Source of the DNA: Ktedonobacter robiniae
GTDB lineage: Bacteria > Chloroflexota > Ktedonobacteria > Ktedonobacterales > Ktedonobacteraceae
Assembly (NCBI RefSeq): GCF_016587375.1
Contig: NZ_BNJG01000004.1
Location: forward strand, 310,001-374,000
Direction: 5' to 3'
Length of the DNA stretch: 64,000 nt
The notes below the pieces were generated by a model that was not told the origin of the DNA, made no database searches, and worked only from the letters and a program-made list of their open reading frames with translations. Positions 36,064 to 44,860 of this stretch are shown one piece after another. Made by a program: the position numbers and the translations under genes. Numbering within the stretch: position 1 is the stretch's first letter; every line of letters starts with the position of its first letter.

Positions 36064-36123
36064 AGTTGATGGTATGGTACAGGTGGGCGGCCAATGGCTG
36101 CCACCTGTACCATACCATCAACT
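36064..36123. terminator. 23-bp perfect hairpin inside the sugar ABC operon
   Basis: Arms 36064-36086 and 36101-36123. It starts 10 bases after the stop of the binding-protein gene and ends 72 bases before the MalF-like gene. It may reduce read-through into, or protect mRNA upstream of, the permease genes, as REP sequences do between malE and malF. Confidence 0.65.
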
Positions 36124-36133
36124 TGTAAAGTGT

Positions 36134-37441
36134 TTAGCCGTTGAGCAGTGAATTTACCTCGCTGGCGGGATTGTTGAGCGCGTCTTTGGCTGAGACCTTG
36201 CCCAGGACCGCCTTCTGGATCTGATCGTGCAGGATCGTGCGAATCTGCGGCCACTGCGCGATGATCGGGGTAATGTAGGTATAAGGCACAAACGGCTTGA
36301 ACAGAGCGATAGGATCGCTCACTTCGACCGATTTACGCGCGCCAGGGGCCAGGTAGTAGCCAGTAATATCGTGACCCACCTGCGAGCTTGTCAGGTAGCG
36401 CGCCAGGTCCATGGCGGCCTTAAGCTTATTATCATCCTGCAGGTTCGTCACCGAGATCAGGCCAATGCCTCCGGTCGTAAGTGGTTTGCCGCTCATGCCA
36501 ATAGGCATCGACTTGACTGTAAAGTTCATTCCCAGGGCTTTATAGGTCGCGGAGGAACCACTGGGCTCACTATACATCGCGTAGTTCTTCTTCTGGCTAA
36601 AGCCGGTGACCATGTCAGTGGTGGTTTGCGTACCAAAGTCAGGAGGCGTGACCTTATACTTCAACGCCAGGTCCATCAGCTTTTGCAGGCCGCTCACGCC
36701 TTCCGGGGTATTAAAGGTATACTGTTTGTTATCTTTGCTCAGCGGATAGGCCCCATCCCCCATAATAAAGGGCCAGGTATTGACGACGCCGGCGTCAATG
36801 ACGCCGCTATAGCCATATACCTGCTGGCCATTGGAGCGTTTGAAGGTGAGGCGTTTGGCGATATCCACAAACTCCTCATAGGTCCAATCATCCTTGGGAA
36901 CATCGACGCCTCGCTCTTTAAAAATATCCAGGTTGAGATACATGCCCACAGGCGGCACCCAGAGCGGCCAGGAGTAGCGTTTACCATCGGTCGAGACCGC
37001 GTCAAGAAGATTAGAGGCGATATCGCTCTTATCGTCCGCCGTGAGAAAGTCATCGATTGGCGCGACCGACCCCGCACGCACCAGGGTTGGCAGGACATCG
37101 GATGGCAGGCGAAATACATCTACGGTACTGCCTCCCTGCACCGCTTGTGTCAGCTTAGTGAAGCCACTCTGATCGCCTGTATAACCTGTAATCGTCACCC
37201 CCTTCAGGTTCTTGTGAGCCTTTTTATAGGCGGCGACTGCGGCATCGGTCAGTTTACCCGTCTGGTTACCACCATTGGGCGAATAGCCAAGCACCCAATA
37301 GCGTAAGGAAACATCACTTGTTTGATTCCCCGACCCCGAATCCCCCCCACACGCGGCGAGCAGTGCGCTCAGCACACTGGCACTTACAGCAACTTTGCTG
37401 CCCTCAACAAGCAATTGACGACGCGTAATCGAGCTACTCAT
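36134..37441 (-). CDS. Sugar ABC transporter substrate-binding lipoprotein
   Basis: A 435-residue extracellular solute-binding protein (family 1). The signal has a twin-arginine (TRRQLL) and a lipobox (SALLAAC, Cys about 30), so export by Tat followed by lipid anchoring is likely. The mature domain has the usual two-lobe pattern, with TGYTGDQSGFTKLTQAVQGG and VDVFRLPSDVLPTLVRAG near the start. It captures an oligosaccharide or sugar for the MalFG-like permeases encoded downstream. I start it at ATG 37441 (MSSSITRRQL) after AGGAG. Confidence 0.92.
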   Translation of the reverse strand: MSSSITRRQLLVEGSKVAVSASVLSALLAACGGDSGSGNQTSDVSLRYWVLGYSPNGGNQTGKLTDAAVAAYKKAHKNLKGVTITGYTGDQSGFTKLTQAVQGGSTVDVFRLPSDVLPTLVRAGSVAPIDDFLTADDKSDIASNLLDAVSTDGKRYSWPLWVPPVGMYLNLDIFKERGVDVPKDDWTYEEFVDIAKRLTFKRSNGQQVYGYSGVIDAGVVNTWPFIMGDGAYPLSKDNKQYTFNTPEGVSGLQKLMDLALKYKVTPPDFGTQTTTDMVTGFSQKKNYAMYSEPSGSSATYKALGMNFTVKSMPIGMSGKPLTTGGIGLISVTNLQDDNKLKAAMDLARYLTSSQVGHDITGYYLAPGARKSVEVSDPIALFKPFVPYTYITPIIAQWPQIRTILHDQIQKAVLGKVSAKDALNNPASEVNSLLNG

Positions 37442-38142
37442 CCTTGTACTCCTCATCTTATCAGGCCCAGGCAGCCGTATTCATGAGAGATGATGTGCAG
37501 GTACACGAACCGGCAGGTTGAGCCTTACACTACAGGCCAACGTATTACACTCTGCAGGCCACAGGCGTTGACCCTCAACAAGCCCTTTCCCTCCAGGTAG
37601 GCGCTCCAACGAGCCACCACGCAACTCGCACGCGATGTCCACAGGCAGCGGCGCCCGCGTTCTCCAGTATCAGTTATGTTCGATAGACAAACATGCTCAC
37701 CTCATGCATAAAAAATAACAGGTGGTAGGCGAAGCTATTGAAGGGTGCAGAGACAGGAGGAGAAGATACTAAGAGAGATCGCCTGGCAAAGGGTAAGAGG
37801 GAATTTGTGCGCATATATAAATATATATACAATATGATCACTTGCAAAAAGTGAGGCTTCTTCTTACTCACAACGCCAGGAGTGCGAAAGAACATTTGCA
37901 ATTGGGAAAGTGCATGGGTTTATTTTAACATTAATAGGACAGCGTATGCAATATGGACCTGCACTTAAATAGAAGTGTTGGCTGGCAGGTCACTCTCAAT
38001 GAGGTGCCAATAAGCGGCAGAGGTAGAGTACACAAGCATAGACCACTATTTTCTTCCTATACGGAAGAACAGAGCAGCATATACCATCGTTCCTATGCTA
38101 CAATAGCAACTGCAGGCGATTATATGAAGTAGGCATGGAGCA
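37442..38142. other. 700-base divergent region, no gene found
   Basis: Between the sugar-binding-protein gene and the Nudix gene. It contains an A+T-rich patch (near 37800-37830), a 7-bp hairpin TTCTTCC/GGAAGAA (near 38050) and a TACAAT -10 candidate (38099-38104) for the Nudix gene. No LacI-type operator matches the one at 43165. Nothing coding is supported. Confidence 0.45.
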
Positions 38143-38613
38143 ATGGCACGCATCGATTATTATAATGATCCTCAAGCCCCCAGACCCAATAGCCTGGTGC
38201 CCGCGGCATCAGCGATTATCTGTGATCAGCAGGGCCGCATTTTACTCCATCGGCGCAGCGATAATAATCTCTGGGCACTGCCCGGCGGCGCGATGGAACC
38301 AGGCGAGTCTATTGGCAAGACAGTAGTACGCGAGGTGCGGGAAGAGACGGGCTTACATGTCCAACCAGAGCGGATTGTGGGTATCTACTCGGATCCGCGC
38401 CACATCATTGCCTTTAGCGATGGGGAGGTCAGACAACAGTTCTCGGTCTGCTTTGCCTGTATGCTCCTTGGTGGCAAGTTACGCGTCAGCGCGGAGTCAT
38501 TCGAGGTCGCGTTCTTCTTCCCCTGCGAGATAGAGTACCTGAGCATGCATCCCTCTATTCGCCTGCGCATTCATCACTTTCTTGAGCAACGCACACAACC
38601 CTACTTCTCCTAG
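38143..38613 (+). CDS. Nudix hydrolase
   Basis: A 156-residue Nudix protein with a full Nudix box at about 48-70 (GGAMEPGES, then REVREETGL), which binds the metal used to cut nucleoside diphosphate-X bonds. The start ATG at 38143 has GGAG upstream. The C-terminal part (VAFFFPCEIEYLSMHPSIRLRI) matches the group acting on ADP-ribose- or (d)NTP-type substrates, but the exact substrate is unknown. Its stop overlaps the stop region of the convergent membrane-protein gene by four bases. Confidence 0.93.
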   Translation: MARIDYYNDPQAPRPNSLVPAASAIICDQQGRILLHRRSDNNLWALPGGAMEPGESIGKTVVREVREETGLHVQPERIVGIYSDPRHIIAFSDGEVRQQFSVCFACMLLGGKLRVSAESFEVAFFFPCEIEYLSMHPSIRLRIHHFLEQRTQPYFS

Positions 38614-39107
38614 CGTCGGTTGGCAAACAGGGACGCAAGCAGGCCCGTCGCGCTCCCCCAGACCAGGTGGGCGGCGATCATCATCAGGTTACGCCGTCCA
38701 GGTTCGCGGTAGGCTGACGCTACCAGTCCCAGCGCGGGCAGGAGTCCAAGGTAGCTTGCGGCCCAGACAAGCAGGCCAAAGCCGCCTCCCTTTGCCAGCG
38801 AGGGTCCGGGCATATAGCGCTCGACAGGTCTATAGAACAGGCCCATAGCAGTTCCAAAGCCGAAATGAGATACAAGCGTCGCCAGCAAGACCTGGCGCTT
38901 GCTGAGCCGCCAATGGAGGTGCGCTCGACGCGCCAGGTCTTGTATGATGATCTCGGGTGGCAGATCGTAGCGCTGCCCATGCGGCAAGAAGCGTTGTGTA
39001 AGCAGCATAAACAGCGTCATTGGCGCAGTCGCTACACATCCGGCAACGGCATCCTTGATCCACGATGGATACTCCTGGGCATCGGCCTCGCGCACAAGTG
39101 TCGACAT
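38610..39107 (-). CDS. Conserved membrane protein of unknown function
   Basis: A 165-residue protein with about four hydrophobic segments (KDAVAGCVATAPMTLFML, LVSHFGFGTAMGLF, FGLLVWAASYLGLLPALGLV, LMMIAAHLVWGSATGLLASLF). A glycine- and alanine-rich pattern and a loop GQRYDLPPEIIIQDLARR lie between the first two. I cannot name the family confidently; a YagU-like small membrane protein is possible. Start ATG 39107 follows AAGGAG; the open frame extends to 39161. Convergent with the Nudix gene. Confidence 0.72.
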   Translation of the reverse strand: MSTLVREADAQEYPSWIKDAVAGCVATAPMTLFMLLTQRFLPHGQRYDLPPEIIIQDLARRAHLHWRLSKRQVLLATLVSHFGFGTAMGLFYRPVERYMPGPSLAKGGGFGLLVWAASYLGLLPALGLVASAYREPGRRNLMMIAAHLVWGSATGLLASLFANRR

Positions 39108-39294
39108 AGCATCTCTCCTTCTTGAACGGCTCCATCCTTCTGCAAGCCCTTTTCCTTTCACACGTTAGAGCGCGCGAATTCGTGGCTAGCTCGTTTATTA
39201 TTGTTTGCTTGACGCTACGCATTTCTAGATGCTACACTCAGGGGCAAGTTATCCAAACAGGACCTCTTATTTTGCCTGCATAAAGGATGCTGCC

Positions 39295-40569
39295 ATGTCT
39301 ACACACAAAGAAGTATTTTTGACTACAGCACAACAGGGTTCGTTATCATCCACCACTCCTCATCCTCCAGAGCAGCTTGATGCGCGCTATGAGTATTACC
39401 GCGAGATCTTTAAAACGCAAAGAAAGCCCTTTGCCTTTGTGGATCTTGACCTCTTACAGCAGAACGTCGAGCGCATCGCCACCCAGGCAGGAGGGAAGCA
39501 TATTCGCCTGGCATCAAAGTCTATCCGCAGCACCGCTATTCTGCGCCGCATCCTGGAGGCCAATTCATGCTTTCAGGGCATTATGTGTTTTACCGCGCGT
39601 GAGGCTGCCTTCCTGGCGGAACAGGGCTTCGATGACCTGCTGCTGGGCTATCCCACCTGGAACGAGGAGGATCTCGCCGAGATTGCCCGCGTCAATGCCC
39701 AGGGGAAACGCGCCGTTTTGATGGTCGATAGCCTGGAGCAGATCGCGCAGGTGGAGCGCGTCGCGCAACAATTCGCCGTACGCCTGCCGCTCTGCCTGGA
39801 TATTGATATGTCTCTCCCCCTGCCAGGGCTGCACTTCGGCGTCTGGCGCTCACCCCTGCGCACCGTCGCGGATGTGCGTCCACTGGTTGAGCATATCCAG
39901 GGCTCAGAGCATATCTTGCTCAATGGCATCATGGGCTACGAGGCACAGATCGCGGGAGTAGGCGACGCCTTCGCAGGTCAGCGCGCAAAAAATACCCTCG
40001 TCCGCCTGCTCAAACGGCGCTCGCTCCCAGACATTGCACGCAGGCGAGCAGAGATAGTGCGCTACATTCAAGAGGAGGCGGGACTTCCACTACGCGTCGT
40101 CAATGGCGGCGGGACCGGAAGCGTACACACTACCCGCACAGAGACAGCAGTCACCGAAATAACGGTTGGCTCAGGCTTCTACTCCCCCACCCTCTTTGAT
40201 AACTACCAGGCGTTTCGCTATCAGCCCGCGCTTGGCTACGCCATCGAGATCGTCCGCCGACCTCAGCCCCAAATCTATACCTGCCAGGGAGGAGGCTACA
40301 CGGCCTCCGGCGCGGTCGGACTCGATAAACAACCTCAGCCCTATCTGCCCGAGGGAGCCAGGCTGGACCCCATGGAGGGCGCGGGCGAGGTACAGACACC
40401 TGTTCACTACAAGGGAGCGCTCGCCCTTCACCCAGGAGACCCCATCTTTATGCGCCACGCTAAGGCGGGAGAGGTCTGCGAACGCTTTACGCACCTGCTG
40501 CTGGTGCAGTCCGGCACAATCATCGACGAGGTAACTACCTATCGCGGCGACGGCAAATGCTTTTTATAA
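39295..40569 (+). CDS. PLP-dependent amino acid deaminase/aldolase (alanine racemase-like fold)
   Basis: A 424-residue PLP enzyme with the alanine racemase N-terminal barrel: FAFVDLDLLQQNVE, then the PLP lysine in IRLASKSIRS, then LCLDIDM, NGIMGYEAQ and VNGGGTGS. The C-terminal beta domain (TEITVGSGFY, YTCQGGGYTASG, EVQTPVHYKG, FMRHAKAGE) is typical of D-threonine aldolase/D-serine dehydratase-like proteins. ATG 39295 has AAAGGA upstream. It lies 23 bases before a lactone oxidase gene and forms an operon with it; I recall this pairing from other Gram-positive-type genomes, but the joint substrate is unknown. Confidence 0.88.
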   Translation: MSTHKEVFLTTAQQGSLSSTTPHPPEQLDARYEYYREIFKTQRKPFAFVDLDLLQQNVERIATQAGGKHIRLASKSIRSTAILRRILEANSCFQGIMCFTAREAAFLAEQGFDDLLLGYPTWNEEDLAEIARVNAQGKRAVLMVDSLEQIAQVERVAQQFAVRLPLCLDIDMSLPLPGLHFGVWRSPLRTVADVRPLVEHIQGSEHILLNGIMGYEAQIAGVGDAFAGQRAKNTLVRLLKRRSLPDIARRRAEIVRYIQEEAGLPLRVVNGGGTGSVHTTRTETAVTEITVGSGFYSPTLFDNYQAFRYQPALGYAIEIVRRPQPQIYTCQGGGYTASGAVGLDKQPQPYLPEGARLDPMEGAGEVQTPVHYKGALALHPGDPIFMRHAKAGEVCERFTHLLLVQSGTIIDEVTTYRGDGKCFL

Positions 40570-40592
40570 ACGAGTTGTAAGAGGGAATAGAT

Positions 40593-41950
40593 ATGAGCCA
40601 GAAGAGTTTGATGGACCCAACTAGCACGGGAAGCGCGCGTAGCTGGCGCAACTGGTCGGGTTCGGTTGCCTGCACACCCCAGAACTTCGCGCGCCCAAGC
40701 ACGATAGAGGAACTGCGTAAGCTTGTCCTCCAGGCAAGCACAGCAGGTGGACAGGTGCGCGTCGTCGGTGCGGGGCACTCCTTCACCCCCTCGTACAGAC
40801 TAATGATACGCTTATTTCGTTGGACAACTGGCAGGGGATCGAGCATGTCGAGAAAGTGGATGAGCAACAGGACATAGTCGCTGTACGTGCAGGCACCAAG
40901 CTAAGCACGCTGGGCAAATTGCTACATGAACATGGTTTAGCTCAGGAGAACCTGGGTGATATCGACGTGCAAAGCATTGCAGGCGCCATCAGCACAGGTA
41001 CGCACGGTACCGGTATTCAGTTTGGTACCATCGCGACGCAGGTCGTTGGCCTGACCCTGCTGACGGCGCAGGGAGAAGAGCTAGAATGCTCACCTGAAGA
41101 GCGCCCTGATATTTTTAAGGCCGCGCAGGTTTCGCTGGGCAGCCTGGGCATTCTCACACACGTCAAATTGCGCACCGTTCCCAGCAAGCGCCTGCACTAC
41201 CGCAGCCATCGTGAATCTCTTGAAAGCTGCCTGGAGCACCTGGAGAGCTACAAACAGGAAAATAGCCACTTCGAATTTTACTGGCTCCCGCATACAAAGT
41301 GGGTTCAGACCAAGTTTGCCAATGAAACGGAGGCCGCGCCCAACGCTGGGAGTCTCTGGAGCACGATTAACCAGGTCGCGCTGGAGAATGGCCTCTACTG
41401 GCTGCTCTCGGAGGCCTGTCTCCTCTTCCCTCGCCTGACACCTACTATTAGCCGCATCTCCGCCATGGGTATCTCCCCCGTAGACGAAGTTGACTACAGT
41501 CATTTGATCTTTGCCACCCCGCGCTGGGTGCGCTTCCAGGAGATGGAATACAACATTCCCGCCGAGCACTTCACCACCGTCCTCGCCGAGGTAAAGCGCT
41601 GCATTGAGAAACACAACTTTGAGGTCCATTTCCCCATTGAATGCCGCTTTGTGCAGGGTGATGATATCTGGCTCAGCCCAGCCTACCAGCGTGATTCCGC
41701 CTATATCGCCGTGCATATGTATCGGGGAATGCGCTACAAAGACTATTTCCAGGCCGTCGAGGAAATTTATCAACACTACCAGGGGCGTCCCCACTGGGGC
41801 AAGATGCACACTCTCACAGCGGAGCAGTTGGCGCGCCTCTACCCTCGCTGGGAGGACTTCAAGCGCATCCGGGCGCAGCTTGATCCCCAGGGACTCTTCC
41901 TCAACGACTACCTACGTGTCCTGTTTGGCGTGCCAGCGGCGTCCGTTTAA
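40593..41950 (+). pseudogene. Sugar-1,4-lactone oxidase (FAD-binding), frameshifted
   Basis: Joined, this is a 452-residue VAO-family flavoprotein of the D-arabinono/L-gulono-1,4-lactone oxidase type. The FAD domain starts WRNWSGSVACTPQNFARPSTIEELR and has VRVVGAGHSFTP then, after the break, NDTLISLDNW and the FAD-contact loop STGTHGTG. The C-terminal HWGK and DPQGLFLNDYL are family motifs. One base is missing in the C5 run at 40786-40790; adding it restores LVQTNDTLISL. It should oxidise a sugar lactone or alditol with oxygen or another acceptor. It follows the PLP-enzyme gene by 23 bases. Confidence 0.88.
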
Positions 41951-42006
41951 GAGCGGAGGGATGTACTGAAAGATCATGCATGATCTTTCAGTACATCCCT
42001 CCGCTC
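41951..42006. terminator. 56-base perfect palindrome between convergent genes
   Basis: Two 28-base arms meet with no loop (centre CATG). It starts directly after the lactone oxidase stop codon and overlaps the last 11 codons of the convergent LacI-type gene. Probable bidirectional terminator or a product of palindrome expansion. Confidence 0.75.
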
Positions 42007-43034
42007 CCCTCTCCCCGCACGCCCCATTGTGCTTTCACGCTCAATGAGCCGGAAAGGGATATACACATGCTCTGGTGGTACATCACGTGTGCCCTCGATA
42101 CGCCCCAGCAGGAAATCGACCGCCGTCTCACCAATCAGTTTCTTATCGGGCGAGATGGTCGTCAGCGCTGGAAAGGCATAGCGCCCCTCCTCGATATCAT
42201 CAAAGCCGATGACCGCGACATCCTCGGGCACGCGCAACCCCATGTCATAGAGGGCACGTAGGGCTCCCAGCGCCATCAAGTCATTGAAGCAAAAAATGGC
42301 GTCCACGGCTACGCCATCAGCGAACAGACGACGTATAGCGCTATAGCCACTCTCGCGATCATAAAAGGCTTCGGTTGTGGTAATCAGTTGCCTATCAGAG
42401 GCGATGCCAGCCTCCTGTAAGGCTTGCAGGTAGCCACGCAGGCGTAGTTTGGACGTTTCCGTCTGGTCCGGGATATCGATGCGCAGACCAATAGCGGCGA
42501 TACGCCTGTAACCCAGGCGCAAAAGGTGGCAGGTGGCTTCATAAGCCGCGGCAACGTTATCAATCGCCACGTGATCATGGGGGACATCGAGGAAGCGCTC
42601 GCCCAGCAGCACCACGGGCGTCTCAACCAGGCCAGGTTGCAGATCCTCCTGCTCAAGCGCCAGGGGACTTAAGATCACCCCATCTAAGAGCTGCGGGCGC
42701 CATCCATTGATGACCATCCGCTCATTGGCGCGTTCCCCCCAGTCGTATCCACCAGGACAGTATACGCCTGGCGCCCCGCAGCCAGGATAATAGTATTGCT
42801 GACCTCTGCAAAATAGGGGTTTAAGAGTTCAGGGATAGCCAGGCCAATCACACCTACACGTCCCTTGCGCAGATAGCGTGCCGAGAGGTTGGGCTGGTAG
42901 TTTAGCTCCTTGAGCGCCTCTTCAACCCGCTCGCGCTTCTCATCAGTGACATACACCCGCCCATGAATCACATTGGAAACCGTTTTTATAGAAACTCCAG
43001 CGCGTAATGCGACATCTTTGAGCGTCGTTGGCAC
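41974..43034 (-). pseudogene. LacI-family transcriptional regulator, frameshifted
   Basis: Joined, this is a 353-residue LacI/GalR repressor. The HTH begins TLKDVALRAGVSIKTVSNVI, with the hinge YQPNLSARYLRKG. The sugar-binding domain follows (GVIGLAIPELLNPYFAEV; after the break MVINGWRPQLLDGVILSP and VIGFDDIEEGRYAFPALTTI). One base is missing in the C6 run at 42735-42740; adding it restores TTGGERANERM. It is divergent from a sugar ABC operon and probably represses it through the operators at 43165-43198, released by the transported sugar. Its last 11 codons lie inside a perfect palindrome. Confidence 0.88.
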
Positions 43035-43070
43035 GTGTTTCTTATTCCTTTTCCCAGAACTCCATGAAAT

Positions 43071-43090
43071 ACAACGTCAAACAACTATAC
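43071..43090 (-). promoter_or_regulatory. LacI gene -10 box and imperfect operator
   Basis: The -10 TATAGT (43085-43090 on the minus strand) pairs with -35 TTGACG (43109-43114), 18 bases apart. TACAACGTCAAA at 43071-43082 shares half of the operator found at 43165, at the expected transcription start: probable autoregulation. Confidence 0.55.
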
Positions 43091-43132
43091 CATGAAAAAT
43101 TTATGATCGTCAATGCAAACGTCAAAATATAT

Positions 43133-43161
43133 TGACAATGGTAAATTTTATATGGTACAGT
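43133..43161 (+). promoter_or_regulatory. Promoter of the sugar ABC operon
   Basis: TTGACA (43133-43138), 17 bases, TACAGT (43156-43161). The double operator begins at the predicted start of transcription. The leader to the first gene is about 300 bases. Confidence 0.7.
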
Positions 43162-43164
43162 TCT

Positions 43165-43198
43165 TTACAACGTTGTAATCGCGATTACAACGTTGTAA
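43165..43198. promoter_or_regulatory. Double LacI-type operator
   Basis: Two identical 14-base palindromes TTACAACGTTGTAA (43165-43178 and 43185-43198) around TCGCGA, together a perfect 34-base palindrome. The central CG is typical of LacI/GalR operators. It overlaps the start of transcription, so repression is expected. A third, imperfect copy TTACAACGTCAA lies at 43322-43333 in the leader. Confidence 0.85.
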
Positions 43199-43471
43199 AA
43201 AGTGGAGTTACAAGAAATCTGACAGGCGAATTCACGAATCAACGTAGATTTTTAGAGGTACCGAGGTGCCAACGCTGGTGAGAGTCTCTTCTTCTGGCCT
43301 TTTATTGTTGCTCATATGCAATTACAACGTCAATCACCTGCTTATATCCTCGATCCTATTCACGCAGATTCAACTGGGAGTGTAAGTTACAGAGAGGCCT
43401 GCCATGCTTGTAACCGTGTGGCGCTGACACAGCTTTTTCAGAGGAGTATCACACAAAGGAAGGATCACTCA

Positions 43472-44830
43472 ATGGTCTCTGAGCAGCGTACATTTACGAC
43501 GGGTTCTGAACCAGAACAGGCGTCGCGCATTAGCCGTCGAGGCTTCCTCGGGCGCGCGGCCGCTCTCGGTCTGGGAACCACGGCCCTGGCTGGAATCCTC
43601 AGCTCTTGTGGCACAACCGCCTTTGGCGCGGGCAAGACGCACATTACCTACTGGCACCTCCTAGGTGGCGGTGACGGCGAGCGCATGCTTGAGATGGTGC
43701 AACAGTTCCAGCATAACCACCCCGAGGTTGACCTGGAAGCCGTCACCCTCTCCTGGGGAACCCCCTACTACACCAAGCTTGCGATGGCGGCGGCGGGCGG
43801 ACGCCCACCCGATGTGAGTATTCTGCATATGTCGCGCCTACCAATGTATGCGGGAAGCGGCCTGCTTGAGCCGTTCGATACCTCCGCCCTCTCCAACAAC
43901 GGCATCACACAGGATAATTTCGTGGACCCCGTCTGGCAGAAGGCGCATTACAACGGCAAACTGTATGCCGTCCCTCTTGATACCCACCCACTGGTGATGT
44001 ACTACAGCACGGACGTCTGCCAGAAGGCGGGGCTACTTGACAGCAACGGCAAGCTCCTGGAATTCAAGGGCGAAGACGACGTTCTCAATGCCTTTAGCGA
44101 AGCTAAAAAAGCCTCTGGTGGCCTGGGCCTCGCCATGGGCGTGGGCGATCCCTCCACCTGCTGGCGCGTCTTCTGCGCCCTTTATGCTCAGCTCAATGGG
44201 CAGTATTTCTCAGCAGATGGCACCCAACTGACCTTTGAAGATGACAAGGCAGAGCAGGTCCTGGCCTATATCTCGAAGCTCGCCAAAGAGGTAGGTAGCA
44301 CCAATATCGATTACCCGGGAGCTGTTGCGCTCTTCAGCGGCGGGAAGGCAGGCTTCCACTGGAATGGTGAGTGGGAGGTCACGACCTTCCAGGCACAGAA
44401 GATGAAATTCGACATGACGCTCTTCCCTAATGTCTTTGGTGGACAGCAGACCTGGGCCGACTCGCACTCCCTCGTCCTGCCACGCCAGGGCACGGTTGAC
44501 CCAGAGCGGCGCGCGATGAGCATCAAATTTGTTAGCGAGCTTCTCAAGAGTAGCTATATCTGGGCACAGGGTGGGCACATTCCGACCTATCTCCCCGTAG
44601 CCACCAGTAGCGAATATAAGCAACTCTCGCCCCAGTCACACTACGCGGCTGAAGCCTCAAATGTGGTATACGATCCTCCAGTCTGGTTTGCTGGAGCAGC
44701 CTCAGAGCTGGAAAACCAGGCGGGCGCGGCGTTCCAGTCGGTCATCATGCAGCAAAAGACGCCCAAGCAGGGCATCCAGCAATTCCGCGCGGCCATGCTC
44801 AAGCAGTTGCAAACGCCCAAACCGTTTTAA
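43472..44830 (+). CDS. Sugar ABC transporter substrate-binding lipoprotein
   Basis: A 452-residue family 1 solute-binding protein. The signal has a Tat motif (SRRGFLG) and lipobox (GILSSC, Cys about 43). The mature part begins ITYWHLLGGGDGERMLEMVQQFQ, typical of CUT1 binding proteins. It delivers a sugar to the two permeases downstream. The start is ATG 43472, behind AAGGAAGGA; an in-frame upstream ATG at 43316 is not supported. Under probable control of the divergent LacI-type repressor. Confidence 0.92.
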   Translation: MVSEQRTFTTGSEPEQASRISRRGFLGRAAALGLGTTALAGILSSCGTTAFGAGKTHITYWHLLGGGDGERMLEMVQQFQHNHPEVDLEAVTLSWGTPYYTKLAMAAAGGRPPDVSILHMSRLPMYAGSGLLEPFDTSALSNNGITQDNFVDPVWQKAHYNGKLYAVPLDTHPLVMYYSTDVCQKAGLLDSNGKLLEFKGEDDVLNAFSEAKKASGGLGLAMGVGDPSTCWRVFCALYAQLNGQYFSADGTQLTFEDDKAEQVLAYISKLAKEVGSTNIDYPGAVALFSGGKAGFHWNGEWEVTTFQAQKMKFDMTLFPNVFGGQQTWADSHSLVLPRQGTVDPERRAMSIKFVSELLKSSYIWAQGGHIPTYLPVATSSEYKQLSPQSHYAAEASNVVYDPPVWFAGAASELENQAGAAFQSVIMQQKTPKQGIQQFRAAMLKQLQTPKPF

Positions 44831-44860
44831 GGACGCTCTACAGCACAGAGAGGATTCGTC

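Noticed and set aside
36227..37306. Long plus-strand frame of 359 codons
   Set aside because: It is antisense to the sugar-binding-protein gene, whose protein has clear family motifs; the frame is a by-product of codon bias.
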